A DNA stretch of 64,000 nt, taken from assembly GCF_000380505.1 (NCBI RefSeq), contig NZ_AQYH01000017.1, forward strand, positions 34,120 through 98,119. Direction: 5' to 3'. The notes beneath the pieces are model-generated. The model ran no database searches, was not told the DNA's origin, and worked only from the letters and a program-made list of their open reading frames with translations. The position numbers and the translations under genes are program-made. Shown one piece after another: positions 33,486-42,144 of the stretch. The stretch is from Kaistia granuli DSM 23481. Lineage in GTDB: Bacteria; Pseudomonadota; Alphaproteobacteria; Rhizobiales; Kaistiaceae. How positions within the stretch are numbered: the first letter of the stretch is position 1; every line of letters begins with the position of its first letter.

Positions 33486-34913
33486 ATGCACCGGGTCGCG
33501 CTCGCAGGGCCGGCGGATTTCAGCGGTTGGCGCGACGCGGCGCGCCGCCTGGCACGGCAGGGCGTCGATCCTGCCGACGTCGCCTGGATGGTCGACGGCG
33601 AGGCTGATCTCTTCGGCGCGCTCGATCCGCCGATCGCCACCCTGCCGGAGGGCCCCGCCTTCGCGGTGCCGCGCGGCTTTCTCGAATTGGCCGAGACGGC
33701 GATCCTGCATGTCGATCCCGAGCGTTTCGCGCTGCTCTACAGGATGCTTTGCCGACTCAAGACCGATCACGACGCGCTGGAAGACCGTGTCGATCCGCTG
33801 GTGACTCGGCTCGGCCGGCTCGCCAAGGCGGTCTATCGCGACATCCACAAGATGCACGCCTTCGTCCGTTTCCGCTCCGTCGCGACCGAGGCTGGCGAAT
33901 GCTTCGTCGCCTGGTTCGAGCCGGAGCACCATATCGTCGAGGCCGCGGCGCCCTTCTTCGTCCGCCGGTTCGCGTCGATGCGCTGGTCGATCCTGACGCC
34001 GGAGCGCTGCGCGCATTGGGACGGCTCCGTGCTGCGCTTTTCCGACGGCGTCGATCGGGGCGCGGCGCCGGATGAGGACAAGCTCGAGGCGCTCTGGTGC
34101 GATTATTACGCGGCGATCTTCAATCCGGCGCGACTGAAGCCGCAGGCGATGCGCTCGGAGATGCCGAAGAAATACTGGCGCAACCTGCCCGAGGCCTCGC
34201 TCATTGATTCCTTGATCCGGTCTGCGGCGACGAGGAGCGCCGAAATGGTCCAGCATGCCCCATCCGCGCCGAACAGAAGCCCGCAGCGCGGCCGCGCCGC
34301 CCCGGCGCCGACCGCGCCTGCCGGTTCGCTGGAGGCGCTGCGCCTCGAGGCGGCAGACTGTCGGCGGTGCCCGCTCTTTGCCGATGCGACGCAGACGGTG
34401 TTCGGCGAGGGGCCGGCGGATGCGGCGATCGTCTTCGTCGGCGAGCAGCCGGGCGACCAGGAAGATCTGGCCGGGCGGCCGTTTGTCGGACCCGCGGGCC
34501 AGGTTTTCGACGTGGCGCTGCAGGAGGCCGGCATCGATCGCGGCGCTGTCTATGTCACCAATGCGGTCAAGCACTTCAAATTCGTGCCGCGCGGCAGAAG
34601 GCGCCTCCACCAGAAGCCGAACATGGGGGAGATCAAGGCCTGCCGCTGGTGGCTGGAGCAGGAGCTGGTACTGCTCCGGCCCCGCCTCGTCGTCGCGCTC
34701 GGCGTCACGGCGTTGACCGGGCTGCGCGGCACGGCGGCCCCGCTTGCCTCGGTCCGGGGACAGGCGCTCACGCTGGCGGACGGCACGCCGCTGATCGCGA
34801 CCGTGCATCCGTCCTTCCTGCTGCGCCTGCCGGACGAAAAGGAGAAAGCGCGCGAAGCCGCACGCTTTCTCGAGGATCTCAGGCGCGTCGCCGCCCTGGC
34901 GAAGGCCGCCTGA
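33486..34913 (+). CDS. udgX: UdgX-family uracil-DNA-binding glycosylase fused to a DUF4130 domain
   Basis: A 475-residue protein. Residues 1-250 are a DUF4130-type domain (FVRFRSVATEAGE; MPKKYWRNLPEA). Residues 285-470 are a family-4-like uracil-DNA glycosylase. Its motif A is GEQPGDQEDLAGRPFVGPAG (319-338), and UdgX's extra loop is RGRRRLH (369-375), whose H375 aligns with the histidine that bonds covalently to the uracil-site sugar in mycobacterial UdgX. The FeS cysteines start in CRRCPLF. It would mark or repair uracil in DNA together with the radical-SAM partner. Its stop abuts the convergent SDR stop. Confidence 0.9.
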   Translation: MHRVALAGPADFSGWRDAARRLARQGVDPADVAWMVDGEADLFGALDPPIATLPEGPAFAVPRGFLELAETAILHVDPERFALLYRMLCRLKTDHDALEDRVDPLVTRLGRLAKAVYRDIHKMHAFVRFRSVATEAGECFVAWFEPEHHIVEAAAPFFVRRFASMRWSILTPERCAHWDGSVLRFSDGVDRGAAPDEDKLEALWCDYYAAIFNPARLKPQAMRSEMPKKYWRNLPEASLIDSLIRSAATRSAEMVQHAPSAPNRSPQRGRAAPAPTAPAGSLEALRLEAADCRRCPLFADATQTVFGEGPADAAIVFVGEQPGDQEDLAGRPFVGPAGQVFDVALQEAGIDRGAVYVTNAVKHFKFVPRGRRRLHQKPNMGEIKACRWWLEQELVLLRPRLVVALGVTALTGLRGTAAPLASVRGQALTLADGTPLIATVHPSFLLRLPDEKEKAREAARFLEDLRRVAALAKAA

Positions 34914-35687
34914 CTACCAGCAGGTATAGCCGCCGTCGGCCGAGACGATCGAGCCGGTCATCAGGCTCGCCGCGTCGCTGGCGAGGAAGTGCACGACCGA
35001 GGCGATCTCGTCGGTCTCGCCCATGCGGCCCATCGGCGTGCCGCCGACCCAGGCGTCCCACATCTTCGGATCGTCCTTCACGAAGGCGGTCAGCGGCGTG
35101 TTGATATAGGTCGGCGCCACGGCATTGACGCGGACCCCGCGCGAGCCCCATTCGGCCGCGAGCGACTTGGTCAGGTGGTGCACGCCGGCCTTCGAGGCGT
35201 TGTAGAAGGCCTGCTCCTGCGGCTTGTTGACGATGAAGCCCGACATCGAGCCGATATTGACGATCGAGCCGCTGCCGGCCTTGAGCATGTAATTGCCGAA
35301 GGCGCGGCAGCACCAGAATGTGCCGTTCAGATTGACGTCGATGACGTTGAGCCAATGCTCGTCTGTCACCGTCTCGGCCGGCGTCATGCTGCGGGCGATG
35401 CCGGCATTGTTGACGAGGATGTCGATCTTGCCATGCTTGGCGACGACGTCGTCGGCGACCTGGTTGACGCGGGCCGAGTCCGTCACGTCCATGACGACGA
35501 CGTCGACGTCGTAGCCCTTCGCCTTCAGGCTGGCCTGGCCGGCCTTCGCCACCGTCTCGTCGCGATCGGCGATGATCACCTTGGCGCCGGCCTCGGCGAG
35601 CGCCTCGACCGTGGCGAGGCCGATCGACTGGGCGCCGCCGGTGACCAGCGCTACCTTGCCGTCGAGACGCAGTTTTTCGAGATACAT
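34914..35687 (-). CDS. SDR-family oxidoreductase
   Basis: A 257-residue classical [11 protein letters not shown] (16-23), NNAG (93-96), S147, Y162 and K166 (YNASK). D41 at the end of strand two favours NAD. The C-terminus ends SADGGYTCW. The start follows GGAGGAAGTTC. It is a single gene, convergent with udgX with no bases between the two stop codons. It resembles polyol or sugar dehydrogenases (xylitol/sorbitol type), but the substrate is unproven. Confidence 0.88.
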   Translation of the reverse strand: MYLEKLRLDGKVALVTGGAQSIGLATVEALAEAGAKVIIADRDETVAKAGQASLKAKGYDVDVVVMDVTDSARVNQVADDVVAKHGKIDILVNNAGIARSMTPAETVTDEHWLNVIDVNLNGTFWCCRAFGNYMLKAGSGSIVNIGSMSGFIVNKPQEQAFYNASKAGVHHLTKSLAAEWGSRGVRVNAVAPTYINTPLTAFVKDDPKMWDAWVGGTPMGRMGETDEIASVVHFLASDAASLMTGSIVSADGGYTCW

Positions 35688-35805
35688 GAACTTCCTCCAG
35701 AGTGGGCGCTTCTCCCCTGATGCCCAAGCTAGAGAAGGAACGCGGCTCCGTCACGAGCGAAGCCGCGTCATCCCGCAAGATTTGTATTCGTTCGCAACGA
35801 TCGCC

Positions 35806-35988
35806 CTATGGGGCCGGCGTGACCGGCTTGTCGGTTTCGGTCTTGCCGGGGGCGTCCCCCGGGGGATGGGCTGGATCGCGCGGCTCGGCCTGGTTTTCCG
35901 GCGTGTCGCCCTGGATGTCGGGCGGCCGCCGCGTGTTGCCGAAGCTGCTGTTGCCGCCGGGTTTGTCCTTGTCATAAGGCGTCGACAT
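35806..35988 (-). CDS. Small, probably disordered protein
   Basis: A 60-residue protein with no family that I recognise. It is very rich in proline, aspartate, glycine and charged residues (DKDKPGGNSS; PGDAPGKTETDKP), with almost no hydrophobic core, so it should be intrinsically unfolded. AGGAG lies 7 bp before the ATG at 35988. It lies between an SDR gene and the GntR gene that ends the CUT2 operon. Confidence 0.6.
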   Translation of the reverse strand: MSTPYDKDKPGGNSSFGNTRRPPDIQGDTPENQAEPRDPAHPPGDAPGKTETDKPVTPAP

Positions 35989-36065
35989 GCTGCGTCTCCT
36001 CGGGGTTTCGTGTCGAGGAAAACCCGCTGCTCCCGATCCGGTTCCGTGCGGCGGCGTCATGGGGG

Positions 36066-37067
36066 TCAATCGACGAGAATCAGGAACGGCACAGGGTGGT
36101 GGGGCGCCTGCTTGTCGAGCCTGGCGAGCCGCGCGAGGTTGGAGACGACTGAGCGCTGCAAATGGCGCGCAAGCGCCTGCTGCGCTTCCGCAAGCTGGCC
36201 GGCCACGAGATGGTCGAACACCGCAAGATGCTCGCCGAGCATGATCTCGATCTCGTCGGTATCGCGATGGCGCTGGAACGTCTCGTGCATGGCGATCAGC
36301 GGCAGCTGGCTGCGCCGGATCGCATGGCGCAGCTGGCGGTTCCCACAGCTCAGCACCGTATCGACATGCAGGTCCTGCTCGAGCTGTTCAAGATTGGCGG
36401 CGGTGCGGCGGCCGGACTGGACGCGGCGAATGCGCTCCTGCCTGGCATGGAGATCGGACTGACTGAGCCGTGCCATCGCCTGCTCCAGGGCGATCGGCTC
36501 CAGCAGCCAGCGCAGCTCGAAATGCTCGCGCATCAGTTCCGGCGTCAACGGCCCGGCATACCAGCGCTGGTTCTTGTCCTGAATGACGAGGCCGGTTCGG
36601 TCGAGCGCGGTCAGAACCTCGTGCGCCACCGTGCGGCTGACGCGATAATGCTCGGCCAGCAGGCTCTCGTTCAGCTGGAAGCGGCCATAGGGCAGGCAGC
36701 CGGCGACGATGTGCTCGACCTCCGGATAGATCGTCGCCCGCCGGTTGCGCGTCTTCGGTTCCAGCATGAGCGTGTCGGGCAGCGTCAGGCCGGCCTCGAC
36801 CAGATCGCGCCGTAGCGGTTCGGCGTCGATGTCGTCGCCGATCATCAGGCCGCGGCCACCGAAACGGGTGACGAGGCCCTCGTCCTCCAGCCGCTTCAGC
36901 GCGGCGCCGGCCGGAATCCGGCTCGACTGGAAGGCACGCGCCAGCGCCGTCTCGCCGACGACGAGGCCGCCGGGCAGGACGCCGTCGACGATGTGGCGCC
37001 GCAGGACGCGGTAGATCACCTCGTACAGAGGCAATCCCGCATCCCCCGGCTCGTCGGTCCTAGCCAT
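36066..37067 (-). CDS. GntR-family regulator with two tandem winged helices and an FCD-like effector domain
   Basis: A 333-residue protein. The first GntR-like winged helix is at about 14-76 (LARAFQSSRIPAGAALKRLE), the second at about 112-172 (LLAEHYRVSRTVAHEVLTAL). An all-helical FCD-like ligand domain follows (EQDLHVDTVL; EHLAVFDHLVAG). Usual FadR-type regulators have only one winged helix. The start overlaps the end of the ATPase gene by 8 bp, so it is the last gene of the CUT2 operon. The palindrome at 41957-41982 is a candidate site. Confidence 0.82.
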   Translation of the reverse strand: MARTDEPGDAGLPLYEVIYRVLRRHIVDGVLPGGLVVGETALARAFQSSRIPAGAALKRLEDEGLVTRFGGRGLMIGDDIDAEPLRRDLVEAGLTLPDTLMLEPKTRNRRATIYPEVEHIVAGCLPYGRFQLNESLLAEHYRVSRTVAHEVLTALDRTGLVIQDKNQRWYAGPLTPELMREHFELRWLLEPIALEQAMARLSQSDLHARQERIRRVQSGRRTAANLEQLEQDLHVDTVLSCGNRQLRHAIRRSQLPLIAMHETFQRHRDTDEIEIMLGEHLAVFDHLVAGQLAEAQQALARHLQRSVVSNLARLARLDKQAPHHPVPFLILVD

Positions 37068-38595
37068 GCGCCGTCGCGGCGGCGGCATGCCCGGCCTCGG
37101 CGCCGGCATGGATGAAGCCCATGATCTCGCGACTCATCGGTTCGTAGCGACGCGAGTTCTCGATCGTGCCGGTGAGGGCGAAGTCGCTCATCACCAGGAT
37201 GCGGTCGGCCAGCGTGATCATCTCCGGCATGTCGCTGGAGATCAGAAGCACCGAGACGCCCTCGCGTGTGATCTCGCCGATCAGCTCGTGGATCGCCGTC
37301 TTGGTCTTGATGTCGATGCCGACCGTCGGCTCGTCGATGATCAGGATCTCGACGCCGGCCGCCAGCCATTTGGCGATCGACACCTTCTGCTGGTTGCCGC
37401 CCGAGAGCTTGCCGACCGCCTGTTCGATCGACGGCGTCTTCACCTCGAGCTTGGCGACCAGCGGCTCGGCGACACGGCGCTCGGCGGCGCGGCCGATCAG
37501 GCCGAGCTTCGAGGCGATGCGGCGCCAGACCGAGATCGCGATGTTGGAGCGGATCGGATGGGTGAGGATCAGCCCCTCGGCCTTGCGGTCCTCCGAGATG
37601 TAGCCGAGCTTGTGGCGGCGGATCGCCGTCGGCACGTCGGGGATCGTCACCACCTGGCCGTTCAGCCGCAACTCGCCCGAAACCACCTTGCCGTCGCCGA
37701 TCAGCGCGCGGGCGAGTTCGGTGCGGCCGGCGCCGACCAGGCCGTACAGGCCGAGAATCTCGCCCTTGTGCAGCTGGAAGCTGATGCTCTTGTGGCCGAA
37801 GGAGGTGGCGAGGTTCTTCGCCTCCATCACGGTCTTCGAGCGGTCGACGTCGCGCGTCCCCATTTCGGCGACGCGCTCCTCGCGTCCGATCATCGCCGAG
37901 ACGATCTTGCCGCGGTCCATGCGGCTGATCGGCTCGCCCGCGGCGGCGATGCGGCCGTCGCGCAGCACCGTGACGCGGTCGGAGATCGCCATCACTTCTT
38001 CGAGCTTGTGGGAGACGAAGACGATCGCCTTGCCCTCGTCGCGAAGCCGCCGGACGACGGCGAACAAGGCGTCGGCCTCATGGCCGGTGATCGAGGCGGT
38101 CGGCTCGTCGAGCAGCAGCACCTGCGCTTCCAGCGACAGTGCCTTGGCGATCTCGACGATCTGCATCTGCGCCACCGAGAGATGGCGGACCTCGGTGCGA
38201 GTGTCGATCGACGGGTCGATCATGTCGAGGAATTTTCGCGCCTCGGCATGCACCTTGTCGAAGTCGATCACGCCGTTCCGCGTCGGCGGACGCTCGATCA
38301 TGATGTTCTCGCCGACGGTGAAGCGCGGGATCAGGTTGCGCTCCTGGTGCACGGCCGAGATGCCGGCGGCGATGGCGTCGCGCGGCGAGTGGAAGTCGAC
38401 CGGCCTGCCGTCGACGAGCAGCCGGCCGCGATCCGGCCGGTAGAGACCGGTGATGATCTTGATCAGCGTCGACTTGCCGGCGCCGTTCTCGCCCATCAGC
38501 GCGTGGGTTTCGCCGGGCAGGATCTCGAACGAGACATTGTCGAGCGCGGTGACGCCGGGAAAATCCTTGCCGATGCCTTCGATGGTCAGACGCAT
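37060..38595 (-). CDS. CUT2 (ribose-type) ABC importer ATPase, RbsA/XylG-like
   Basis: A 511-residue protein with two nucleotide-binding domains. The first has a full Walker A (GENGAGKST, about 36-44), signature LSVAQMQ and Walker B LLLDEPT. The second has the degenerate loop GLVGAGRTEL, signature LSGGNQQ and IIDEPT. This asymmetry is normal for the family. The start at 38595 is 2 bp after the permease stop. It drives uptake of a monosaccharide-like solute through the two permeases upstream. Confidence 0.93.
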   Translation of the reverse strand: MRLTIEGIGKDFPGVTALDNVSFEILPGETHALMGENGAGKSTLIKIITGLYRPDRGRLLVDGRPVDFHSPRDAIAAGISAVHQERNLIPRFTVGENIMIERPPTRNGVIDFDKVHAEARKFLDMIDPSIDTRTEVRHLSVAQMQIVEIAKALSLEAQVLLLDEPTASITGHEADALFAVVRRLRDEGKAIVFVSHKLEEVMAISDRVTVLRDGRIAAAGEPISRMDRGKIVSAMIGREERVAEMGTRDVDRSKTVMEAKNLATSFGHKSISFQLHKGEILGLYGLVGAGRTELARALIGDGKVVSGELRLNGQVVTIPDVPTAIRRHKLGYISEDRKAEGLILTHPIRSNIAISVWRRIASKLGLIGRAAERRVAEPLVAKLEVKTPSIEQAVGKLSGGNQQKVSIAKWLAAGVEILIIDEPTVGIDIKTKTAIHELIGEITREGVSVLLISSDMPEMITLADRILVMSDFALTGTIENSRRYEPMSREIMGFIHAGAEAGHAAAATAHG

Positions 38596-38597
38596 GA

Positions 38598-39563
38598 TCA
38601 GGCACCTCCGGCGCGGACGGCGCGCAGCCGGTTCAGGCCGACGGCGGCGAGGATCAGGGCGCCGAGCAGGAACTGCACCCAGTAGGGATCGACCTTGGCC
38701 AGCACCATGCCGTTCTGGATGATGACGATCAGCACCACGGCGAGCGCAGTGGCGGCGACCGAGATGTGGCCGCCCGTCAGCGCGGCGCCGCCGATGATCG
38801 GGGCGGCAAACGACATCAGCAGCCAGTCGACGCCGATCGACGGCTGGGCCGAGCCGAGCTGGGCGACGGCGAGGATGGCAGCGGCGCCGGCGAGGAGGCC
38901 GGACAGCGTATGCGCCATGACGATGACGCGGTCGCGCGGGATGCCGGAGAGCTCGGCCGCGTGAGGATTGCCGCCGACGGCGAGAAGCTGGCGGCCGGGC
39001 ACGGTGCGGGCGAGGAAGAAGGCGAGCGCCAGCGCTATCAGCACGGGCGGCAGCAGCAGGTAGGGCAGGGCATAGAGGCGGCCCGTGCCGAAAGCGACGA
39101 AGCCGGCGGGCAGGTTGTAGAACGGGATCGACTCGGTGATGCCGAGATTGATGCCGGTGAAGGCGGACGCCGTCGCCAGCGTGATGATGAATCCGTTGAT
39201 GCCAGTGCGGACCGTCAGCAGGCCGTTGATCAGGCCGCCGGCGGCGCCGATGGCGAGGCCGGCGAGAACAGCGACGGGAACCGGGAAGCCCCATTTCTCC
39301 ATCATGCCGCCGACGGCGATGGCGACGAGGCCGCCGAGCGCACCGACCGACAGGTTCATGTGGCCGACGGCGAGCGTCAGCATCTGAGCAAAGGCGACGA
39401 TCAGCACGACGCAGAACGAGCGCAGCATCACATAGAGATTGAACTCGGTCAGGAACGCCGGCGACATCGACGCCAGCACGACGAGGCCGACGAGGATGGC
39501 GACGGCGAGCGCCGACCATTCATTGGCGAGAAAACGTTGGCCGAGGGTCATGTTGTTGGTCAT
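38598..39563 (-). CDS. CUT2 ABC importer permease (second of two)
   Basis: A 321-residue RbsC-like membrane protein with 8-10 hydrophobic helices. Typical motifs are AVGHMNLSVGALGG and GGAALTGGHIS. The start overlaps the first permease's stop by 4 bp. Two different permease genes imply a heterodimeric channel, unlike the homodimer of E. coli RbsC. Confidence 0.9.
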   Translation of the reverse strand: MTNNMTLGQRFLANEWSALAVAILVGLVVLASMSPAFLTEFNLYVMLRSFCVVLIVAFAQMLTLAVGHMNLSVGALGGLVAIAVGGMMEKWGFPVPVAVLAGLAIGAAGGLINGLLTVRTGINGFIITLATASAFTGINLGITESIPFYNLPAGFVAFGTGRLYALPYLLLPPVLIALALAFFLARTVPGRQLLAVGGNPHAAELSGIPRDRVIVMAHTLSGLLAGAAAILAVAQLGSAQPSIGVDWLLMSFAAPIIGGAALTGGHISVAATALAVVLIVIIQNGMVLAKVDPYWVQFLLGALILAAVGLNRLRAVRAGGA

Positions 39564-40588
39564 GCGCTGCGTCCTGAAGTTTGGCGCGGGTTCTTGCGGC
39601 CAAGGCTGCGGCGTTCGGCATAGACGCCGCGATAGCGGTCGACCATGACGGCGAAGAGCAGGATCAGGCCGAGGAAGAGCTGCAGCCAGAAATTGCCGAC
39701 CTGCATGACGAGCAGGCCCGAACGCAGCGTCGTGACGAGCAGCGCTCCTAGGATGGTGCCGACCACCGACACGAAGCCGCCGGCGAGCAGAGTGCCGCCG
39801 AGGACGGGCGCCAGGAACGAGGGCAGAAGCCAGTCCTGGCCGATCGACGGCATGGCGGCGCCAAGGCGGAATACCAGCATCAGTCCGGCCGAGGCGGCGA
39901 GCGCGCCGGAGAGCGTATGCGCGATGATGATGGCGCGGCCGACCGGCACTCCGGAGAGCTCGGCGGCGCGCGGGTTGGCGCCGGCGGCGAGGATCTCGCG
40001 ACCGAGCGCGGTGAAGCGGAACAGCACGATCAGCGCGGCGCCGAGGCCGAGCGCCACGAACAGCAGCGGCGACAGGAAGCCCCAGCGCATGCGGCCGAAG
40101 GCGGCGATCTCGGGCGGCAGCGCGTTGAAGGTCTGCGCCTTGGAAAGGATCAGCATGCCGCCGAGGAACAGGCTGGCGCTGGCCAAAGTGATGATGAAGG
40201 AATTGACTCCCGAGCGGACGATGACGAAGCCGTTCAGCCAGCCGAGAAAGGCGCCGAGCAGCAGCGCCAGCGCCATGGCGACGGGGATCGGCAGGCCGAT
40301 CGTCTGCATCAGATAGCCCGACGCCATCACGGCGCAGACACCGATCGAGCCGATGGCGAGGTTCATGCCGCCGGTCGCCAGCACGACCATGGTCGAGAAG
40401 CCGATGACGATGTCGACGGCGAGCGAGCGCGACAGGGCGAACAGGTTGAACGACGAGACGAAGCCGGGGGCAAGGCTCGTGAACAGGACCCAGAACAGCA
40501 CGATGATGACGGCGAGGCCGATCAGGTTCGACTGTTCCGCCAGCCAGGACGGCCGTGCGCGGGATTGGGAAGAGACGGATAGGGTCAT
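39560..40588 (-). CDS. CUT2 ABC importer permease (first of two)
   Basis: A 342-residue RbsC-like membrane protein. Hallmarks are LATGGMNLAIGSIG and LGGTLLAGGFVSV. I took the ATG at 40588 (MTLSVSSQ); an upstream in-frame start would reach into the palindromic repeat. It is separated from the binding-protein gene by 253 bp that hold the 128-bp repeat at 40646-40773. It ends with RYRGVYAERR, typical of the family. Confidence 0.9.
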   Translation of the reverse strand: MTLSVSSQSRARPSWLAEQSNLIGLAVIIVLFWVLFTSLAPGFVSSFNLFALSRSLAVDIVIGFSTMVVLATGGMNLAIGSIGVCAVMASGYLMQTIGLPIPVAMALALLLGAFLGWLNGFVIVRSGVNSFIITLASASLFLGGMLILSKAQTFNALPPEIAAFGRMRWGFLSPLLFVALGLGAALIVLFRFTALGREILAAGANPRAAELSGVPVGRAIIIAHTLSGALAASAGLMLVFRLGAAMPSIGQDWLLPSFLAPVLGGTLLAGGFVSVVGTILGALLVTTLRSGLLVMQVGNFWLQLFLGLILLFAVMVDRYRGVYAERRSLGRKNPRQTSGRSA

Positions 40589-40645
40589 GGTGAAGCCATG
40601 TGTGAGGCGAACCGGTTGGCAAGGCGCCATTCGCGGAAGATCTGG

Positions 40646-40773
40646 CCTTCACCTCCCCCTGAGGGAGAGGTCGGACCGAAGGTCCGGGTGAGGGTTTTCG
40701 GTCTCACCGGAAGTTTCCTAAACCCTCACCCGCCGGCTTCGCCGTCGACCTCTCCCTCAGGGAGAGGTGAAGG
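40646..40773. repeat. RIME-like palindromic intergenic element
   Basis: A 128-bp element. Outer arms CCTTCACCTC (40646-40655) and GAGGTGAAGG (40764-40773) are perfect inverted repeats. Inner arms GGGTGAGGGTTT (40686-40697) and AAACCCTCACCC (40720-40731) are also perfect. Smaller hairpins (CCTGAGG, GGACCGAAGGTCC) lie between. It resembles the mosaic palindromic elements known from rhizobia and lies between the CUT2 binding protein and permease genes. Confidence 0.8.
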
Positions 40774-40841
40774 GTATCGTGCCGGGCAGGGTAGAAGGCC
40801 GGGCGGGATTGCATATCCGCCCGGCCGATCCGCGATACCGC

Positions 40842-41888
40842 TTACTTGCAGTCGAGGTACTTGTCCTTGAAGGACGCCTGGATCTCGGTCGTGATCTTCT
40901 TCAGGTCGTCCTTGTAGGTCGCCGCGTTGGCGTTCGAGATCAGCAGCGTGCCCGAATCGATGAAGCGCTCGGTCTGCGGCGTTTTCACGAAGGGAGCCTC
41001 GGCCTTGACCGTGCAGGTGCCGCTGGCGAGCAGGTCGAGCACATAGGCGCCGACATAGCCCTGGCCATAGGGGTTCTGCGCCATCGTGCCGGCTGCGAAG
41101 CCGTCCTTGATGGCGTCGAGGACGATCTGGTCGTCATCGATGCCGACCAGCTTGATGCGCTTGTCGCCGAGATTGCGCAGCGACTTGGCGGCGACCACCG
41201 ACGGGATGTAGGCGGTCGAGATCAGGCCGTCGATCTCGTCCTTCTGGGCGCCGAGCAGGGCGTTGATCTTCTGGTCGGCGGCTTCCTGCGCATCGGTATC
41301 GGTGATGTGCTGGACGACCGTCACCGCGCCGTTCGTCTCGGAAGCTGCCTTCTCGACGGCATCCATGCGCAGCTTGGTGTTCGGGTCGACGAGCAGGCCG
41401 GCCAGATGGACGATCTTGCCCTTGCCGCCGAGCGCCTCGATCAGCGCCTTGGTGCCGAGATAGGCCGAGTTGTAGACGTCGGTGCCGAAGCAGAACGACA
41501 CCTTGGTCGGGTCCTGCGCGCAGCCGGCGAGCGCCAGCGACGGGATGTTGTTGGCGGAGAGCTCCTCGACCGTCGAGTTAATGCCGACAGCGTCGCCCGG
41601 GAAGATGCCGAACGCATTGTAGCCCTGGGTCACCAGGCTCTCGACCAGCTCGGTCTGCAGGTTGAGCTTCCATTCCGACGGAACCTTGAAGTCGACGGCG
41701 GCGATGCCGAAGTCCTTCGCCGCGTCCTTGCCGGCCTGTTCCCAGGGCGCGAAATAGGGATGCGGGCCGCCCGGAATGAGCGCGATCTTGTTGTCGGAAG
41801 CATAGGCCGAACCGGCGGCCAGACCCATCAGGGCGGCAGCGAGCATCGGCAGGGCGCGCGAGCGCGCGCCACGGTGGCGGTTATTCAT
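40842..41888 (-). CDS. CUT2 ABC importer, periplasmic sugar-binding protein
   Basis: A 348-residue type-1 periplasmic-binding protein (RbsB/Peripla_BP_4). The signal peptide spans about 1-30 (AAALMGLAAGSAYA, then SDNK). Family features are ALIPGGPHPYFAPW and QNPYGQGYVGAYVLD. GGGAGGACATC precedes the ATG at 41888. It is the first gene of the importer operon. Cysteines at about 130 and 140 and near the C-terminus may form disulfides. The ligand is unknown. Confidence 0.9.
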   Translation of the reverse strand: MNNRHRGARSRALPMLAAALMGLAAGSAYASDNKIALIPGGPHPYFAPWEQAGKDAAKDFGIAAVDFKVPSEWKLNLQTELVESLVTQGYNAFGIFPGDAVGINSTVEELSANNIPSLALAGCAQDPTKVSFCFGTDVYNSAYLGTKALIEALGGKGKIVHLAGLLVDPNTKLRMDAVEKAASETNGAVTVVQHITDTDAQEAADQKINALLGAQKDEIDGLISTAYIPSVVAAKSLRNLGDKRIKLVGIDDDQIVLDAIKDGFAAGTMAQNPYGQGYVGAYVLDLLASGTCTVKAEAPFVKTPQTERFIDSGTLLISNANAATYKDDLKKITTEIQASFKDKYLDCK

Positions 41889-41956
41889 GATGTCCTCCCT
41901 CGGCGACAGACGGGGCTGCTCCACCAGCCCGCGTTCGCGGGGAGGATGTAAGCACG

Positions 41957-41982
41957 ATCGCATATCGCGTGCAATATGCGAT
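41957..41982. promoter_or_regulatory. Palindromic operator candidate of the CUT2 operon
   Basis: ATCGCATAT (41957-41965) and ATATGCGAT (41974-41982) are perfect 9-bp inverted repeats with an 8-bp spacer, 69 bp upstream of the binding-protein start. The operon's own GntR regulator is the most likely ligand. The long arms suit a protein with two winged helices per subunit, but this is inference. Confidence 0.65.
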
Positions 41983-42100
41983 GCGTCGGGAATGCGAGAT
42001 CGTTCGCGGCGGCGACCACGACGCGAACAGGCCCCGCCCCCGGGGTTCGAGGCGAGGCCTGGATTTGGATAGGTCAGTCAGGTCAGTCAGATATTCGGTG

Positions 42101-42138
42101 GAGCGTCCGCGCGCATGGGGGCGGGCGCGCGGACGCTC
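42101..42138 (-). terminator. Strong hairpin downstream of the Spy/CpxP-like gene
   Basis: GAGCGTCCGCGCGC (42101-42114) pairs perfectly with GCGCGCGGACGCTC (42125-42138). It starts 7 bp beyond the stop codon. There is no T run, but a 14-bp GC stem can still end or protect the transcript. A 9-bp tandem duplication (AGGTCAGTC, 42071-42088) lies just beyond. Confidence 0.6.
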
Positions 42139-42144
42139 GAGGAC

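Noticed and set aside
35710..35790. Hairpin CGCGGCT...AGCCGCG upstream of the SDR at 34914, considered as a riboswitch
   Set aside because: It is a single 7-bp stem with a 13-nt loop and no conserved aptamer features. It more likely lies in a simple promoter region.
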